Both the position numbers and the translations under genes were made by a program. DNA of 64,000 bases from Fragilaria crotonensis (taxonomy: Eukaryota > Bacillariophyta > Fragilariophyceae > Fragilariales > Fragilariaceae), in the NCBI GenBank assembly GCA_022925895.1, contig JAKSYS010000083.1, forward strand, positions 1 to 64,000, given 5' to 3'. Under the pieces are notes generated by a model. It had not been told where the DNA came from. It did no database searches and saw nothing but the letters and a program-made list of their open reading frames with translations. Positions 10,461-21,959 of the stretch are shown here, one piece after another. How positions within the stretch are numbered: the stretch's first letter is position 1; each line of letters opens with the position of its first letter.

Positions 10461-13372
10461 GTGTGGAAGTGGTGACAACAGAATGACTTGCGTCTTCCGT
10501 CTTTCGCTGTGATTTCGTTCGTGTGGTCAGCTTCAAACGGCATGAGTTGGCGAACCATGATTTACTGTCGTTCTCGTGGAAATGTACAGAAGCGATACTG
10601 CTGAAACCCCTTCCAGTGGATTAACTACTGACGTCTGCCAGGTGTCGCGAATTTTCCAGGATAAAGACATCAATGTGCAAGAGCACAAGTACCGGTATAC
10701 GCATTTATCCAATTTAAAAAAGGGCAGTTCAAGGGGCACACGGTCCCGCAGACTGGCACATGACTGCATTGGGACCATGGGTGTGTCATTCGGTAATGCA
10801 GGCATCGGGAAAGGTCAAACCGATACTACTCTTAAATTAGGCAGACCCGGGTACACCCACGCAAAAGTTGAAGCACGTTCAAACTTGATACTGCAGGGAA
10901 CGTACACATAATTAACGCATTTGCAGGGCAAACTACATAACTGAGAGGAGAAGCTTCGTCCTCACGTCCTCTCACTGGAGACTGGAGGAGATGGATTGGC
11001 CGGAGAGCGACAACAGTAGACAGTAGACTCACTCTCTCCACTTGCAAGTAGTAGTAGCGTACATGCAATATACAGTACGTCCATGTTCTGTATGATACAA
11101 ATATCCGTTCTCCTGACAACGTCACGACCTCGATATCCTTACGTGTTGTAAACTCTCTTAGTAGTAGAGCACGTACTGTATAACTGTATATCTGGAAGTC
11201 TGGAAGTGACAAGGTAGACTACAGTACTCCAGTACACGCTATCAGGCCCAAGGGTTATGACGTTATGACTTTCGGTGGTGTGCCTAAGATACAATCATGT
11301 CTCCTTGTATCAAAGATAAAGAGAGCTGTCCCGGTTATAATACATAATACATAAGTGAATTCCCTGCATTTTTTACCACTAAAAAATGCAACACTTGTTG
11401 GCGTGCTTAACATTCCTGCTGCTGGCATACTGCTGTTATTTCACATTTGCCATGTACCATGTTATGAAGAGCAACTTGTACTGGAGGAGGCAGGCTTTGT
11501 GTCACCAATGACACTGCCATTTCTATTGGAGCAGCAGTTGAAGTACAACTTGAGCATTCAAGGACTCAAGCGCGAAACAGCAAAAGAAAATGTGGATCAG
11601 ACATAGAGGGCATGATTGTTGTCATTTTAAAACCTACAAATAAAGTGGCGGATTGTTTGCGGATTGTTTGCGGACTGTTTTGAGTTTGTTCTCATGTTTG
11701 TCTGCTGCAGAGGAAGGCACCCCAATGAAGTTCTTCCATACGTTCTTCCATACTTGTGACCATGATATAATTTATTTGAGTTGTCAGTTTTCCATGGTCC
11801 TTCTTCATATGCCAGGTACTGGCTGAAAAACGGACAGACCATCAGCACACATTTGTGTATGTGCAAAGTACATGATGCGCCACATGAACTTCTTCCAGTT
11901 GTTTGGCAACATACACGTGATGCTGAGTAGCTACTCCGAGGACCTCGGATAATACCTCTGCGGTCTAAGCAGCCATGAAACCACATCGTATTCTTTCCTT
12001 TCCCCCGCATTGGATAGTGCCCTCCTACAATCCAGTAAACGACCGAGCGAGAAAATGAATCGTATGCATTGCAATCAATGCATAAAAATATGGTGTGCCC
12101 AATGTCCAAACAGCATTGGGGTACATGTTGGCATTTGTCACCTTGTTTGCCTCTAATCGATTGCGTGCTTCATCTGCTCAGTACATCTATTGCATGTAAG
12201 TCATCATCAATCAATTACTACTACACTCTTCACTGGCTAGTATTCCCAACTGCTGGTATTCCAGCACCTCGTCATGTCAAATAGTCAACCCTGATGGCAT
12301 CACTCCTTGGACTTTGTCAGCACTACAGCATAATGAACAACAAGAATATACACGTGCAAGAAGGGAGTTTTTAGGCTTTAGAATCATGAGCTATCAAGAA
12401 ATGACAATTTAGTACTTACCACCCAACAATTGTCGACATTATTGATGAATTCAGGTAAAATGGTATTCAAGATTGAAGTGCAGCCAGGTGTTGGTGCTGC
12501 AGATATTGGTAACAGTGGTGGACAGGGGCACGACTGTACAGACAGCATCTGTCTGGGATGTACTACTCTGAGTACTGCAGAAGATAGGCTGAAAACTGTG
12601 GCTGCTAGGCATGCTGTTGTACAGTTGCTGGTGAGAACAGTGCAGGGATTCAAAACTAGTAAGTGAAACAATTTTGCAATTTCTTACCTGCAAGGTTCTC
12701 CTTGCCCGAGAAGCTGCACAGATCATCAAGCTTCACTAGAGGCCTGTGTAGTTAACAATCAAGAAGGCCATGGGCAAGATTCCTTTAGTGCTCATGCCTG
12801 ACATTGTGAACAATTTGAATGACCTGGTGATGAAAATGGAGTTGCTTCTTGAGAACAAGTAATAGTAGTCATGCAAACAACAGCCAAGGTGCATCACAAT
12901 GATTGGGATGTTTCCAGCATGTTGGCAAAGTGCTAGTTGAACAGGAAGATGATAAAGAAATGAGCACAGAGTACAAGTAGAAGGGGCAGGTACCCATCAC
13001 AGCAACCCATGATGTGAACCTGCCTTGCGCTGAAGATCTGAAATGCCTTTGTGGAAAATGGTGGTGCTGCATTCCATTGGGAACTGTGCCTTTGACAACA
13101 TCATTGTTGTCATGGTCCACCAGCACATACAGTTATTGAGGTCGTCCCAGCAGCAGGAAGCATTGATGACATAGTAGAACTATTCTCCAACAGCAAAGAT
13201 AAATAGTGGCTGCTGTTGCGTAACAGCCTGTAACTAGTTCTTTTGTTGCAGTATTGCAGTTTTACTTTTCATTTGTCAAACATGTATGATGATGAGAACA
13301 TAACTGAGAAACAGAATATGAAATTGAAACAGCACACAACATGACAAGAGGACTGCCACCATGTGAACCCTC
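10461..13372. other. Gene-poor repeat-like region
   Basis: Nearly 3 kb with no recognisable protein. The longest frame (minus, 11627-12109, about 160 codons) has no family motif, and neighbouring frames show only scattered open fragments. A short tandem of GCGGATTGTTT units lies near 11648-11680. The composition is patchy and the region abuts the left terminus of the large transposon. It may be an older, decayed element. Nothing here can be named. Confidence 0.4.
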
Positions 13373-13426
13373 CATCAGAAGGTGGGTTTTTGTATCACTG
13401 ACAATATATGTTAACTATTTGTTAAG
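13373..13426 (+). repeat. Left terminal inverted repeat of the large transposon
   Basis: A 14-base terminal block (CATCAGAAGGTGGG), then a 19-base insert absent from the right end, then a 21-base subterminal block that matches the right end with one mismatch. Confidence 0.8.
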
Positions 13427-13907
13427 AAGTTGTAATATGTTGCTTGAAGTCACGTATATGTTATCACTATTTGTATGTATTTAGTCATTCTATACTGCGA
13501 CATTTCTCAGAGTCATATACTGTGGCAAAATATATTTATATTAAACCAATGTGTGTTACCTAGTAGCATCTATGCGTATAACTTACCTTAACAGTTGCAA
13601 ATGTAACAATGTTTCTCTAAACATTTTTACTTTATACTGAATACATGTGGTAAGAGTATCGCATGTGGCTCATTAAATTGTTTGTTCTGAACAGACTCTA
13701 GATATTCATACGCCATATACATTTAAGCCATGTTTTTACGACCATCCATTGTTTGGTATTGGTTTGCGAAATTTTCAAGCTTTTGGTTTTGGGGGAGACG
13801 AGCATTTTATGAACCAACCATTTCTTGTCTCCTTCCAAATATACGCTTACGTGGGAACAAAATTGTGATATTTTGTCTTAACTCCACACACACTCTCATC
13901 CAACAAG

Positions 13908-16900
13908 ATGGTAACACCTGATCATTGTACGGTTTGCAACAAGAGTTTCAAGAGACTTTTGCACCACCTTAATCAGAGTTTGGCATGTAAATCTCATTAC
14001 ATGGCAAGTGACAAAGCAGCAACAACAGTGCCCTCCATTGTATCAAACATCGGCCACGTGAAAACCGGTAATTTGTTGCAAGGTGGTACTTCTCGCACTT
14101 TCCGTCCAAATTTGAGTTCTCCTTTGTCCGATGGATTGCTTCCAGTATTGGAGAGTGGGGGAATTGCTGGAAAGGCCGACGATGAGCTGCGTGTTGAAGA
14201 TGTCAACGAAGTCGATGACTACATTATGTTTGACGACGACGGTATTCCCGAGCAAGGCGATGCTGACGATCAAGACATTTCAGAAACTGAATCGGAGGAA
14301 GGTCCTGATCTCAGCGTTTTGGATTTGTACTTAAAACTGTTCGCTGCGAGCAAACCCGCTCGGTCTTGCGCGTTTTCTCGGGAGGAAAGAGTCCAAATTG
14401 AGTTGTTGCAGCTTCTTAGGGATCTGAAGTGTCCTCTCAAAGCATTCACCCTAGTACTTAAGTGGGCTGCTAAATCAAACGGGAGCGGCCATTCATTCCG
14501 TGAGGGATTTCAACCAACTCGTGAGAAGGTGATCGCAAATTTATTTGAAAGGTACAACATGAAAGGATTAATCCCGAAAGAGAAGAAATTGTACCTGCCT
14601 TATACACAGAGGACCGTCTCGTTGATATTCTTTGACGCCAGTGAAGTATTCGCATCGCTACTCTCATGTCCCACGCTCAATCAAGATGGGAATTATTTCT
14701 TTGACAAAGCAAAGGATCCATTTGTTGCACCAGAAACATCATCCCACGTGGGTGACATCCACACAGGCCGTTGCTACAGAAAGACATACGACGCCCTGAT
14801 TAAGAAGCCTGATGTCGACATGCTCCTCCCCTGTATCATGGCAATGGACAAGACATACATCGACATGGCAGGCAGACTCAGATGGAGCCAATAACAATCT
14901 CTCATGGTCTTCTGAACCACTCAATACGTCGGCTCCCAATTGCCATGCGAATCCTCGGATACATCAATCACAGCACCCCGCCCATCTCCCTTCAGATTCC
15001 GAAATAGATGCCGAGTTCAATGCACCCGCTGACTTGCCAAAGGGGACCGCCCGTGTTGAAGACCCGCTTCGGTGCCCCAAAGACGTAAGTTGGTCAACGT
15101 TAATCCTGAACGAGACACACATGCAGATCCAGTTCATCCTAGAGGAATCCGGTTTTTGAGATTACAGAATCATGGTTTCCGATGGGATCTTAGCTACAAT
15201 GGAAAGATCCACCCCGTCGTGTTCCACCCGTATGTACCCTTCATCATCGGTGACACAGAGGGCACGACCGTCTTTGTGGTCACTACACCGCCCGATTTTC
15301 ACAGATACAACAGCTTTGTCGCATCTGCGAATGTCCCACGTACTTGAGTGGTTATTCCAAGTCCAACTTTCGCCACCGTGTTCCCAAAAATCGATGCTCT
15401 TGTGAGTAAGGGCCACACCGTTGAGCTCCAGTTGCTGTCCCAGAACTATCTTAAGAATGGATTCGCTGAGGTTAGGTTTGGTCTCCACAATCAGCGCGGA
15501 ATATTTGGAGCCTGCCCAGGCGAAATGCTCCATTTGATTTCCCTCGGTTGGTTTAAATATTGCCTGCAGGCCTTCTCAGCCCAAGCTGGTCCCAATTCAA
15601 ACGCATTGAAACAATACGATGTGCTGTGCGCTAAGTTGGGCAGATCATTGTCCAGACAGAGCGATCGCGACATCCCCGAACGAACTTCCCAAGGGGTTTT
15701 CATCAGGATCCAATCTGATGGGGCACGAGATGACAGGGTGTCTTTTAGTCACATTATTTGCACTGCACACCACCTACTTCCGAGGCATCTTCGAGGTTGG
15801 GAAAAAGGTAGCTGTAGTAGGGGATGACCAGAGGTTTCGTTATGAAAACCACATTCAAGATTGGATAGGAGTTGTTACATCTCTCCTGGTGTGGCACCAA
15901 TGGATGAAACAACCGATGATGTCAAAGAAGATGGTCAAGCGTTCGCACACCTGCTTGCAGTGGCTGATGCGTGTTGTCGCCGAAGTGGCGCCCGTCCAGG
16001 AGCAATGGGAAACAATACGATCAAGACGCACTTGGTACTGCATCTGTGCGAAGACATCCTTGACCACGGTGTTCCCGACAACGTGAACAGCGCCTACGCT
16101 GAGTCAGCTCACATCCCACTCGCGAAGGCGACATCCCGAAACACACAGAAGCGAGCCATATCCTTCACAAAACAAGCAGCCAATCGCTATACTGAAAATT
16201 TAGTCATTTCACTCGCTTCTACAGACGTAGAGAATGACGTCAAACGCAACGTCGACAGCAGTGCAGCTGACGTTGACACCCGCTCTCCGATGGTAAGGGT
16301 GGTCGTCGTTTTTACCTTGCATGGGAGGAAGGCAATGAACGCGCCACATTTCGCTGGACTCGCCCGCGCTCCGGAGACAACTTGGAGATGGCCCATCTTT
16401 CGCACCGAGTAACGGCCTTTCTGAGTCGACATTGCCTGCCCAAAATGCCGAAGGGAGAGCTCCCATGCTTCACGTCCTTCAACGACGAGGACGGCAACAA
16501 TTACCGCGCCCATCCTTGCTACGACGGCAAGGCATGGAACGATTACGCGATGATCGAGTGGGAAGGGTACCCACAACCCGAACCGGTGTTCATCCACACG
16601 TTCGTTGACCTCCGCGGGCTTCCGAAGGAGACTCCATTGACATCAACTCGAATGGACAGACAAAATTGACAGCCGGGTTGTACGCCGTCGCCCACTCCTT
16701 CAATCCAGTTGACGAAGGTGACCTCAACACACCGAACACCCTCATAGGTCATTATACCCCACATTTCCATTCCTTTAACGACAGACATCCAACCCTCTTC
16801 CTGGTGGATGTTGAGTCCATAAGGTCACCGGTACTAGGTATTCCAGATGTTCAATTTGGAGTGAAACCTCCAATGAACGAGCGGCATTACCTGTTCCTGA

Positions 16901-17292
16901 TCCGTCGCAAAGCAGAGTGGCCCCGTGCGTGGGATTCCCTCATAAACAGGTGCCACCATGATTTGGAACATGACGTCGACGATGACACCTGGTTTGAAGA
17001 GGAGTATGAGAAAGACGAATTGATCAACCGCCTGCCAAGTGGTAGGGAAATTTACAGTGTCAAGACCCCAGAAGACTTCGCTGCGGAGGTAGCCGCGGAA
17101 AAAGCCGAAAAGGTTGCCACCAAGAAGAAGAAGGAGCACGCCGCCGCAGAGAAAGCATCCGCGAAGGCCGCGAAGGCCGCCGAAAACCCAGGCAAGAAGT
17201 CGAGTGCCCCAGCGTCCACCGCACAACGTTTGGCGGGAAACTTTAAACGCAAACGGGTGGCCCCAGCGAAGACGGGTAAGGGTAGCCAGTAG
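13908..17292 (+). pseudogene. Plavaka-like DDE transposase, multiply frameshifted
   Basis: The first frame (13908-14894) opens with a zinc-finger-like CTVCNKSF...LACKSHY and an acidic linker. It then reaches LLPCIMAMDKTYIDMAGRL, which resembles the region holding the first catalytic Asp in Plavaka-type transposases. A base is missing at about 14880; the other frame continues MEPITISHGLLNHSIRRLP. Further pieces follow in changing frames near 15000, 15280, 15690 and 15870: FGACPGEMLHLISLGWFKYCL, FPKGFSSGSNLMGHEMTGCL, KTHLVLHLCEDILDHGVPDN and TQKRAISFTKQAANRY. The tail (16666-17292) is Lys/Ala-rich and basic. Together they give about 1,100 codons in one order with no missing block, so the gene decayed recently or carries sequence errors. 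The stop lies 21 bases from the convergent oxygenase stop. The family name is from memory of motif patterns; a related KDZ-type family is the alternative. Confidence 0.68.
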
Positions 17293-17313
17293 GCAGTCCC
17301 CAAGTGTTGTCAG

Positions 17314-18648
17314 CTAGGAAACTCCGCAGTAGTAGTAGAACCAGTAATCAAAGTTGAACATGTTTACTTTTTGTTTCTTCGGTATCTTGTATCGTCCACC
17401 AACCTCCAGGTCAGCGAGTTGCACCTGCCAGCCACCGAAAGTCAAGCTGTCACCGGCTGAACGTCCATCTCCCTTCCGTCCACCCACGCAGGGTGTTCCG
17501 GCACTCACCGCCACGTTTGGTTTTCGAGAACCAAAATGCAGCTCACCACCACCGCCACCAACGGCTCCGTCCTCCCGCCCGTCCGCACGGGACGGCGAAT
17601 CACCAACATCACGCTCCCGTTTGCCAGAACGGAATCGCCGCACGGCATCGGAACCTTCCGAACACAGCGGCAGCCCGATGTCAAGGAGCTCGACAGCCGC
17701 CTCCTCAGCAGACGCCAACCCGCCGGCTTGCCAACCGGGCTCCGTGGCCGCGGCACCCCCGGCTTCAACCCGAGGGCTGCCCCTCCGGCGGGGTCTCCTC
17801 CCCCTCTTCTTTTGTCGCTTCCTGCTAGCTCTCTTCGAGCCAGCCGGAGAGGGCGCCCCGGGGGGACAGTAACCGGCAGCACACGAGGCCCGTCCAGCCT
17901 TCACAATTTTCTCCTTTGCAGCCGTGAACGTTCCGTAAAGATGGTTCCGGAAGGAAGAGTCCCTCCCCCTGGTCACAAACCCGAATTCCTTCCCATCCGG
18001 ACAGGAAACAGACGTGCAGTGTCGGACAACTCTGCCATCCCAGCTGATGGCCACACCATGGCCAAGCTTCACCGCCATGCCGTGGAACTTGGTTCTTCCA
18101 TCTGGTCTTACGCCGTGTACGTTGGGGAGAACGAAGTACCAGTTCTCCCCACAGCCCGGCACTTCCTCGGTCCACAAACTGAAACCTTGCGAGGCGTCGT
18201 TCACGTCAAAGTGCGACGAATTCCCGAGGTTGACGCTCATGTCCACGGTGTACCCAACCCGTTGGCGACGTTCCAGCATCTCCATTCTCTCCCGAAGATT
18301 CTCACGCACGTTACCGCGATTGTAGTTGACGACGTCAACGTCACAATTGTCATCGTCACCGTCATCGTTGTCGTTGTCGTCGTCACAATCGACAACGTTC
18401 CCATCACCAGCACCCCCGCCGTTGACCGTCGGAAGGACGACGCCGTCCATCGGCGAAACCGGACTCAAACCGGAGTTCCCCTCGGTGTCCCTTACAACGG
18501 AGTACACCTGCGGGAAGCAACGACTCCCAAGGATCGCCAAGTCAACCTTCTTCTTCCCAGCCTTCTTCGTCCCAACCTTCCGTTCCCCATCCCTCCCGTC
18601 CACGACCACCTTTTCCACAGCATCAACGCCACGTCGATCGGGCGACAT
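17314..18648 (-). CDS. Putative 2-oxoglutarate/Fe(II)-dependent oxygenase encoded by the transposon
   Basis: An intact 444-residue frame from an ATG at 18648. The first 130 residues are low complexity, with a basic stretch and an Asp/Asn-rich run. Residues 130-245 look like the core of a double-stranded beta-helix oxygenase: SSHFDVNDASQGFSLWTEE gives an HxD pair (H146, D148), WYFVLPNVHG is a central strand, and KLGHGVAISWDGRVVRHCTS supplies the distal His (H197) followed by Arg (R206/R209) suited to 2-oxoglutarate. A very basic Arg/Gly/Pro-rich tail follows and may bind nucleic acid. TET/JBP-type oxygenases are known to travel with KDZ and Plavaka transposons in fungi, so modification of DNA bases is a reasonable guess, but the sequence does not prove it. 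A longer frame on the opposite strand is its shadow. Confidence 0.66.
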   Translation of the reverse strand: MSPDRRGVDAVEKVVVDGRDGERKVGTKKAGKKKVDLAILGSRCFPQVYSVVRDTEGNSGLSPVSPMDGVVLPTVNGGGAGDGNVVDCDDDNDNDDGDDDNCDVDVVNYNRGNVRENLRERMEMLERRQRVGYTVDMSVNLGNSSHFDVNDASQGFSLWTEEVPGCGENWYFVLPNVHGVRPDGRTKFHGMAVKLGHGVAISWDGRVVRHCTSVSCPDGKEFGFVTRGRDSSFRNHLYGTFTAAKEKIVKAGRASCAAGYCPPGAPSPAGSKRASRKRQKKRGRRPRRRGSPRVEAGGAAATEPGWQAGGLASAEEAAVELLDIGLPLCSEGSDAVRRFRSGKRERDVGDSPSRADGREDGAVGGGGGELHFGSRKPNVAVSAGTPCVGGRKGDGRSAGDSLTFGGWQVQLADLEVGGRYKIPKKQKVNMFNFDYWFYYYCGVS

Positions 18649-19786
18649 CGGGCTCTCTCCTGCTTCCTGGCAGGTGAAGGCCGCGCAATGCCTGTTCCAA
18701 CCTCACAACAACCAGCCACAGAGGATGGTTGTCGCGAGCGCGCGCTCTCCAACAAAGACAATCAACACGCAATCCTGGCGTGGACTATCTATTTGTTGAA
18801 AAGTCAGCGAGAACTATCCGACGGCGACGTGATGATGTTGCAACAAACAACCAAAACAAGAGTACTTCATGAGAGTACTCTGTCATCAGATTGTGCTTTT
18901 TTGGTGTCACCATTCACCAAAGGTACTAAAAAGCAGCAAAATCGACGTACTGTAAGTACTATGGCGAATGTAGGGCATTTTGCACCTGGGACTTCTTTCC
19001 AAGACCTCTAAATGCAGCATATATATGTTATTGATGTATATAACATTGAATTACGTTATATACACATCCATCGATTATAATAAAATTATGTATTTAGTTA
19101 AATGAAAAAGTAATTACAGTACATAGCATTTTCATGTATAGATGATACATTCGTTTCCCAGGACAGGACTACATACTGGTACAGGTACACTATACTGCAC
19201 CAGTACGTAGCAACAAATCAGTACGAACGCAAAAATTTAATGCTTGCTCAATACATGGATGTACATATATATGTAATTTACATCATGTATGCATACGCAC
19301 CACGACACCTTGAATGATTACCAAGAACTAGCTGCCGGTATAAGAACACTGGTGTTGCATACTCCGAGTACGACAACTACTGGTAGTGAAACAAGATTGC
19401 GAGTACGTCAACGCAAAAACAAGACTGCAGTGATCATCATGTCATAAATAATTTTATAGTCACACATATTCATACAAGTATATAAACGGAAAATGTGGGA
19501 AGCTAAATAGTGAACATGTAAGTGCATTTAAAAAAATAAACGACTTGCACATGTTTTGTGAATATAAGTAGTAAGCGATACATTTTTTGTATAAGTCATG
19601 TACAGGTAGAAAATGAACAAACAGGGACAACTCATACAATTTTGAAAACTGGTGGGAGATTCAAAATCCCAAATTCATCACCCAAAATTACAAGTCGTCT
19701 CATACTTGCTGCAAATTGATACAACCACTGAGACCGCTATTCTAACCCTTGCTTGCTTCTTCTTACATTTTGATTCATTCGTCCTC
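18649..19786. other. AT-rich internal spacer of the transposon
   Basis: It separates the divergently transcribed oxygenase and accessory genes, so it probably contains both promoters. Around 19015-19065 a near-palindrome of ATATATGTTATTGATG/TATATAACA type is visible. No gene recognised. Confidence 0.45.
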
Positions 19787-21527
19787 ATGCCGAAAACATC
19801 TCCAACTAAGCAACCTTCAGTGGCTAGTACTCGGACCACGCCTCCACGCGCGACCAAGACCAAGACGAAGAACGCCGAACTTGACACACCGACAACAAGA
19901 GCCAAGAGGAATGAGATGGCGGCACAGCAAAAGGCTGAAGCTGCTAAAGCTGCTAAAGCTGCTGCTAAAGCAGCTGCTAAGAAAGCAGCGGCTAAATCTG
20001 CGGCTAAATCTGCGGCTAAATCTGCCGCTAAATCTGCGGCTAAATCTGCAGCTAAATCTGTTAAAGCATCGACGACTGCAGTTAACCCGGACCCACCAGT
20101 GCAGATCGCGACAGCAGTTAACCCAGACCCAGTGCAGATCACTGCAAAGGGACGCAAACGACGTGTTGTTCCTCCTCGTGGTAAGAAGAAGAGGAGGAAA
20201 GTGGCACCAAAAAAGGTGGTGGTGGTGAGCAGAAGGAGCGCTCCTGAGGAAATTGATGACTCCTCTTACTCAGTTGAAGAGGTTGACGATGAAGAGTTTG
20301 AAGAGGTTGACGATGAAGAGTCCGAATCAGATGATGACAGGGAGGATGAGGGGAAAAGTAATGCGGGTGATGACAACAACGTGGTGACACATGACATGTC
20401 AGATGATGACGACTCTGTTCTCAGAATGGATCAGTTTGTTAGAGATGTCGGGAAAACAGCAATGGATGCAAGACGACGTCTTGGTCAGGAGTTGAACCAC
20501 TGTGCCCAGGAAGGCGCGGAGGATCCTCCAGATGACAATGATACTCCAACGGCGAAGAAGAAGGTGTCGTCTACGCATGTTCAGCACGATGATTGCGATG
20601 ACAATGAGTCCAATGCGCCGCCACGAGAAGAGAAGCACGTGAGAAATCGAATTGTGATATACGTCAAAAACGAGTTGTTCCGTCGATGTAAGTTTGTTAA
20701 CAGTCCAGTAATGTTCCGAAGGGCGTTTCGAAAGGTGCTTGAAATCGAAAAGCCAAAAAAATCATTTCCTTTTTCAGTTGACATACGAGAAATGTTTCAA
20801 TACAGCGTTGAACCAGAAAAGGAGTACGTGTGAACAAGCTGGTCTCAGAATTGTTCGGGGCGCAATCAATAAGGATTTCAAAAAACGCGGCGAAGACTTC
20901 TTCACGTTTGAAGAATTCTGTAAGCTTAGGACAGCAACAACAGACAGGGAGAAAAGGGCCTTCTTCTTCTTCTTCAATAACTTCTTGGAGTGTGTATGTG
21001 GTGCAAATGCGTGGAGAATCGCGAAGAAAACAATGCTTGTATCGGAGGCGCGGCACAGCGACAATTCGAAAATGGTAACAACAAGTGACGAAGCGTTTGG
21101 ATTGTTGCTGATTGACAACTATTTGGAAAAATGGAAAACCGGCACGGAGTTGGTTGACGAAGACAACCCAACGGAAGCAGATGATGGGCAGAATATGACG
21201 ACGAAGAAAACAAAGAGACAAGCGGGAAAGTACACTGAAAAGAAAAAAGGAACCTGCAAGTATGGTGGGTGGAGCGATGACGGAATAAGACAGTTCAATG
21301 CACTGCGCATAATGGTTAAAGAGAACAGGGCATGCCCGCAGTCAAAAGACATGGAACGTGAGCTGCTGGCATTCTGCAGGACACGGGCAGGATTGAAGAA
21401 TGCCCGTGGCGATGAGCGGCAAGAACAGCACGACGGTACTGGTGCTGACAACAATGCATTGGAAACAGCGGTAGCAAAGGTACCTGTGGAGGCAGCATGG
21501 GACTCGGATGACGAAAATGAGTCGTAG
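19787..21527 (+). CDS. Transposon accessory protein with AAKS repeats and acidic middle (one frame break)
   Basis: The ATG at 19787 starts a basic N-terminus with histone-H1-like tandem AAKS units (about residues 60-90) and clusters of Arg/Lys. A strongly acidic segment (VDDEEFEEVDDEESESDDD) follows, then a globular part. The frame ends at 20833, but the next frame carries on from about 20778 with LTYEKCFNTALNQKRSTCEQ and stays open to 21527. Removing one base from the A7 run at 20755-20761 gives one 579-residue product. The C-terminal part contains EDFFTFEEFCKLR, a hydrophobic patch with FLECVCGANAW and KYGGWSDDGIRQFNAL. I do not know a characterised relative. Its position inside the inverted termini suggests a role in transposition or DNA binding. 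A 90-base GTAAGT...CAG candidate intron (20688-20777) keeps the original frame and does not explain the break. Confidence 0.6.
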
Positions 21528-21924
21528 TTGCTTGTGATTGCGACAGCTGCTGCTGGCAGCCATAGTTCATTAAATGCATTAAAATGGTGAATGTTATGAA
21601 AACAAATGGCTAGGTTGATACAATGTATGCTGAAATGAGAACACCGCAATGCGTAAAGAACAAATATATATGGTGACTTGGCAAAATATATGTCCAAGGT
21701 ATAGCATGATATCGCCATATGTGATTTTTTATAACTATTTCATTTAAACAAATATGTTGACAAACTATTTGATATGTAACAATATGTGTCACATTGTGAA
21801 TACAATATTGCACCTAAATTGTGAAAAGATACAATATATGTTTGAGACAACATATGTGTTAGCCACTTAACATACATGTGCAGAACTTGCGATAGGGATG
21901 TCATTATCCGGTAACAATTCAAAG

Positions 21925-21959
21925 CTTAAAAAATAGTTAACATATCCCACCTTCTGATG
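21925..21959 (-). repeat. Right terminal inverted repeat of the large transposon
   Basis: Inverted copy of the left end: the 14-base terminal block and the 21-base subterminal block are adjacent here, without the 19-base insert seen on the left. Confidence 0.8.

Larger units (their letters stand above)
13373..21959. mobile_element. 8.6-kb composite DNA transposon with inverted termini
   Basis: CATCAGAAGGTGGG at 13373-13386 recurs inverted at 21946-21959. Just inside, ATATGTTAACTATTTGTTAAG (about 13406-13426) recurs inverted with one mismatch at 21925-21945; 19 extra bases separate the two blocks on the left only. Between the ends lie a transposase pseudogene (plus), a putative 2-oxoglutarate/Fe(II) oxygenase (minus) and an accessory gene (plus). 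The 535-base left and 432-base right margins and the 1.1-kb spacer at 18649-19786 are AT-rich with short palindromes. The flanks share at most a 2-base TC as a possible target duplication. The boundaries are directly seen; the unity of the element is an inference from symmetry and gene content. Confidence 0.78.

Noticed and set aside
11627-12109. 160-codon minus-strand frame
   Set aside because: No recognisable domain, unusual composition, and the neighbouring frames look equally (un)coding.
17536-19011. 491-codon open frame on the plus strand
   Set aside because: It is antisense to the oxygenase gene. The minus-strand product has a coherent HxD...H core, while this one is Pro/Thr/Arg-rich without any motif.
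19678-20157. 159-codon minus-strand frame rich in Leu-Ala-Ala-Asp repeats
   Set aside because: Reverse complement of the AAKS repeats of the accessory gene; its regularity is a by-product.
20688-20777. GTAAGT...TTTTTCAG as an intron in the accessory gene
   Set aside because: The 90-base length keeps the original frame, which still stops at 20833, so it does not connect to the downstream open frame. A one-base change in A7 does.
13373-21959. Target-site duplication of the large transposon
   Set aside because: Only a 2-base TC is shared at the two flanks, too short to claim.
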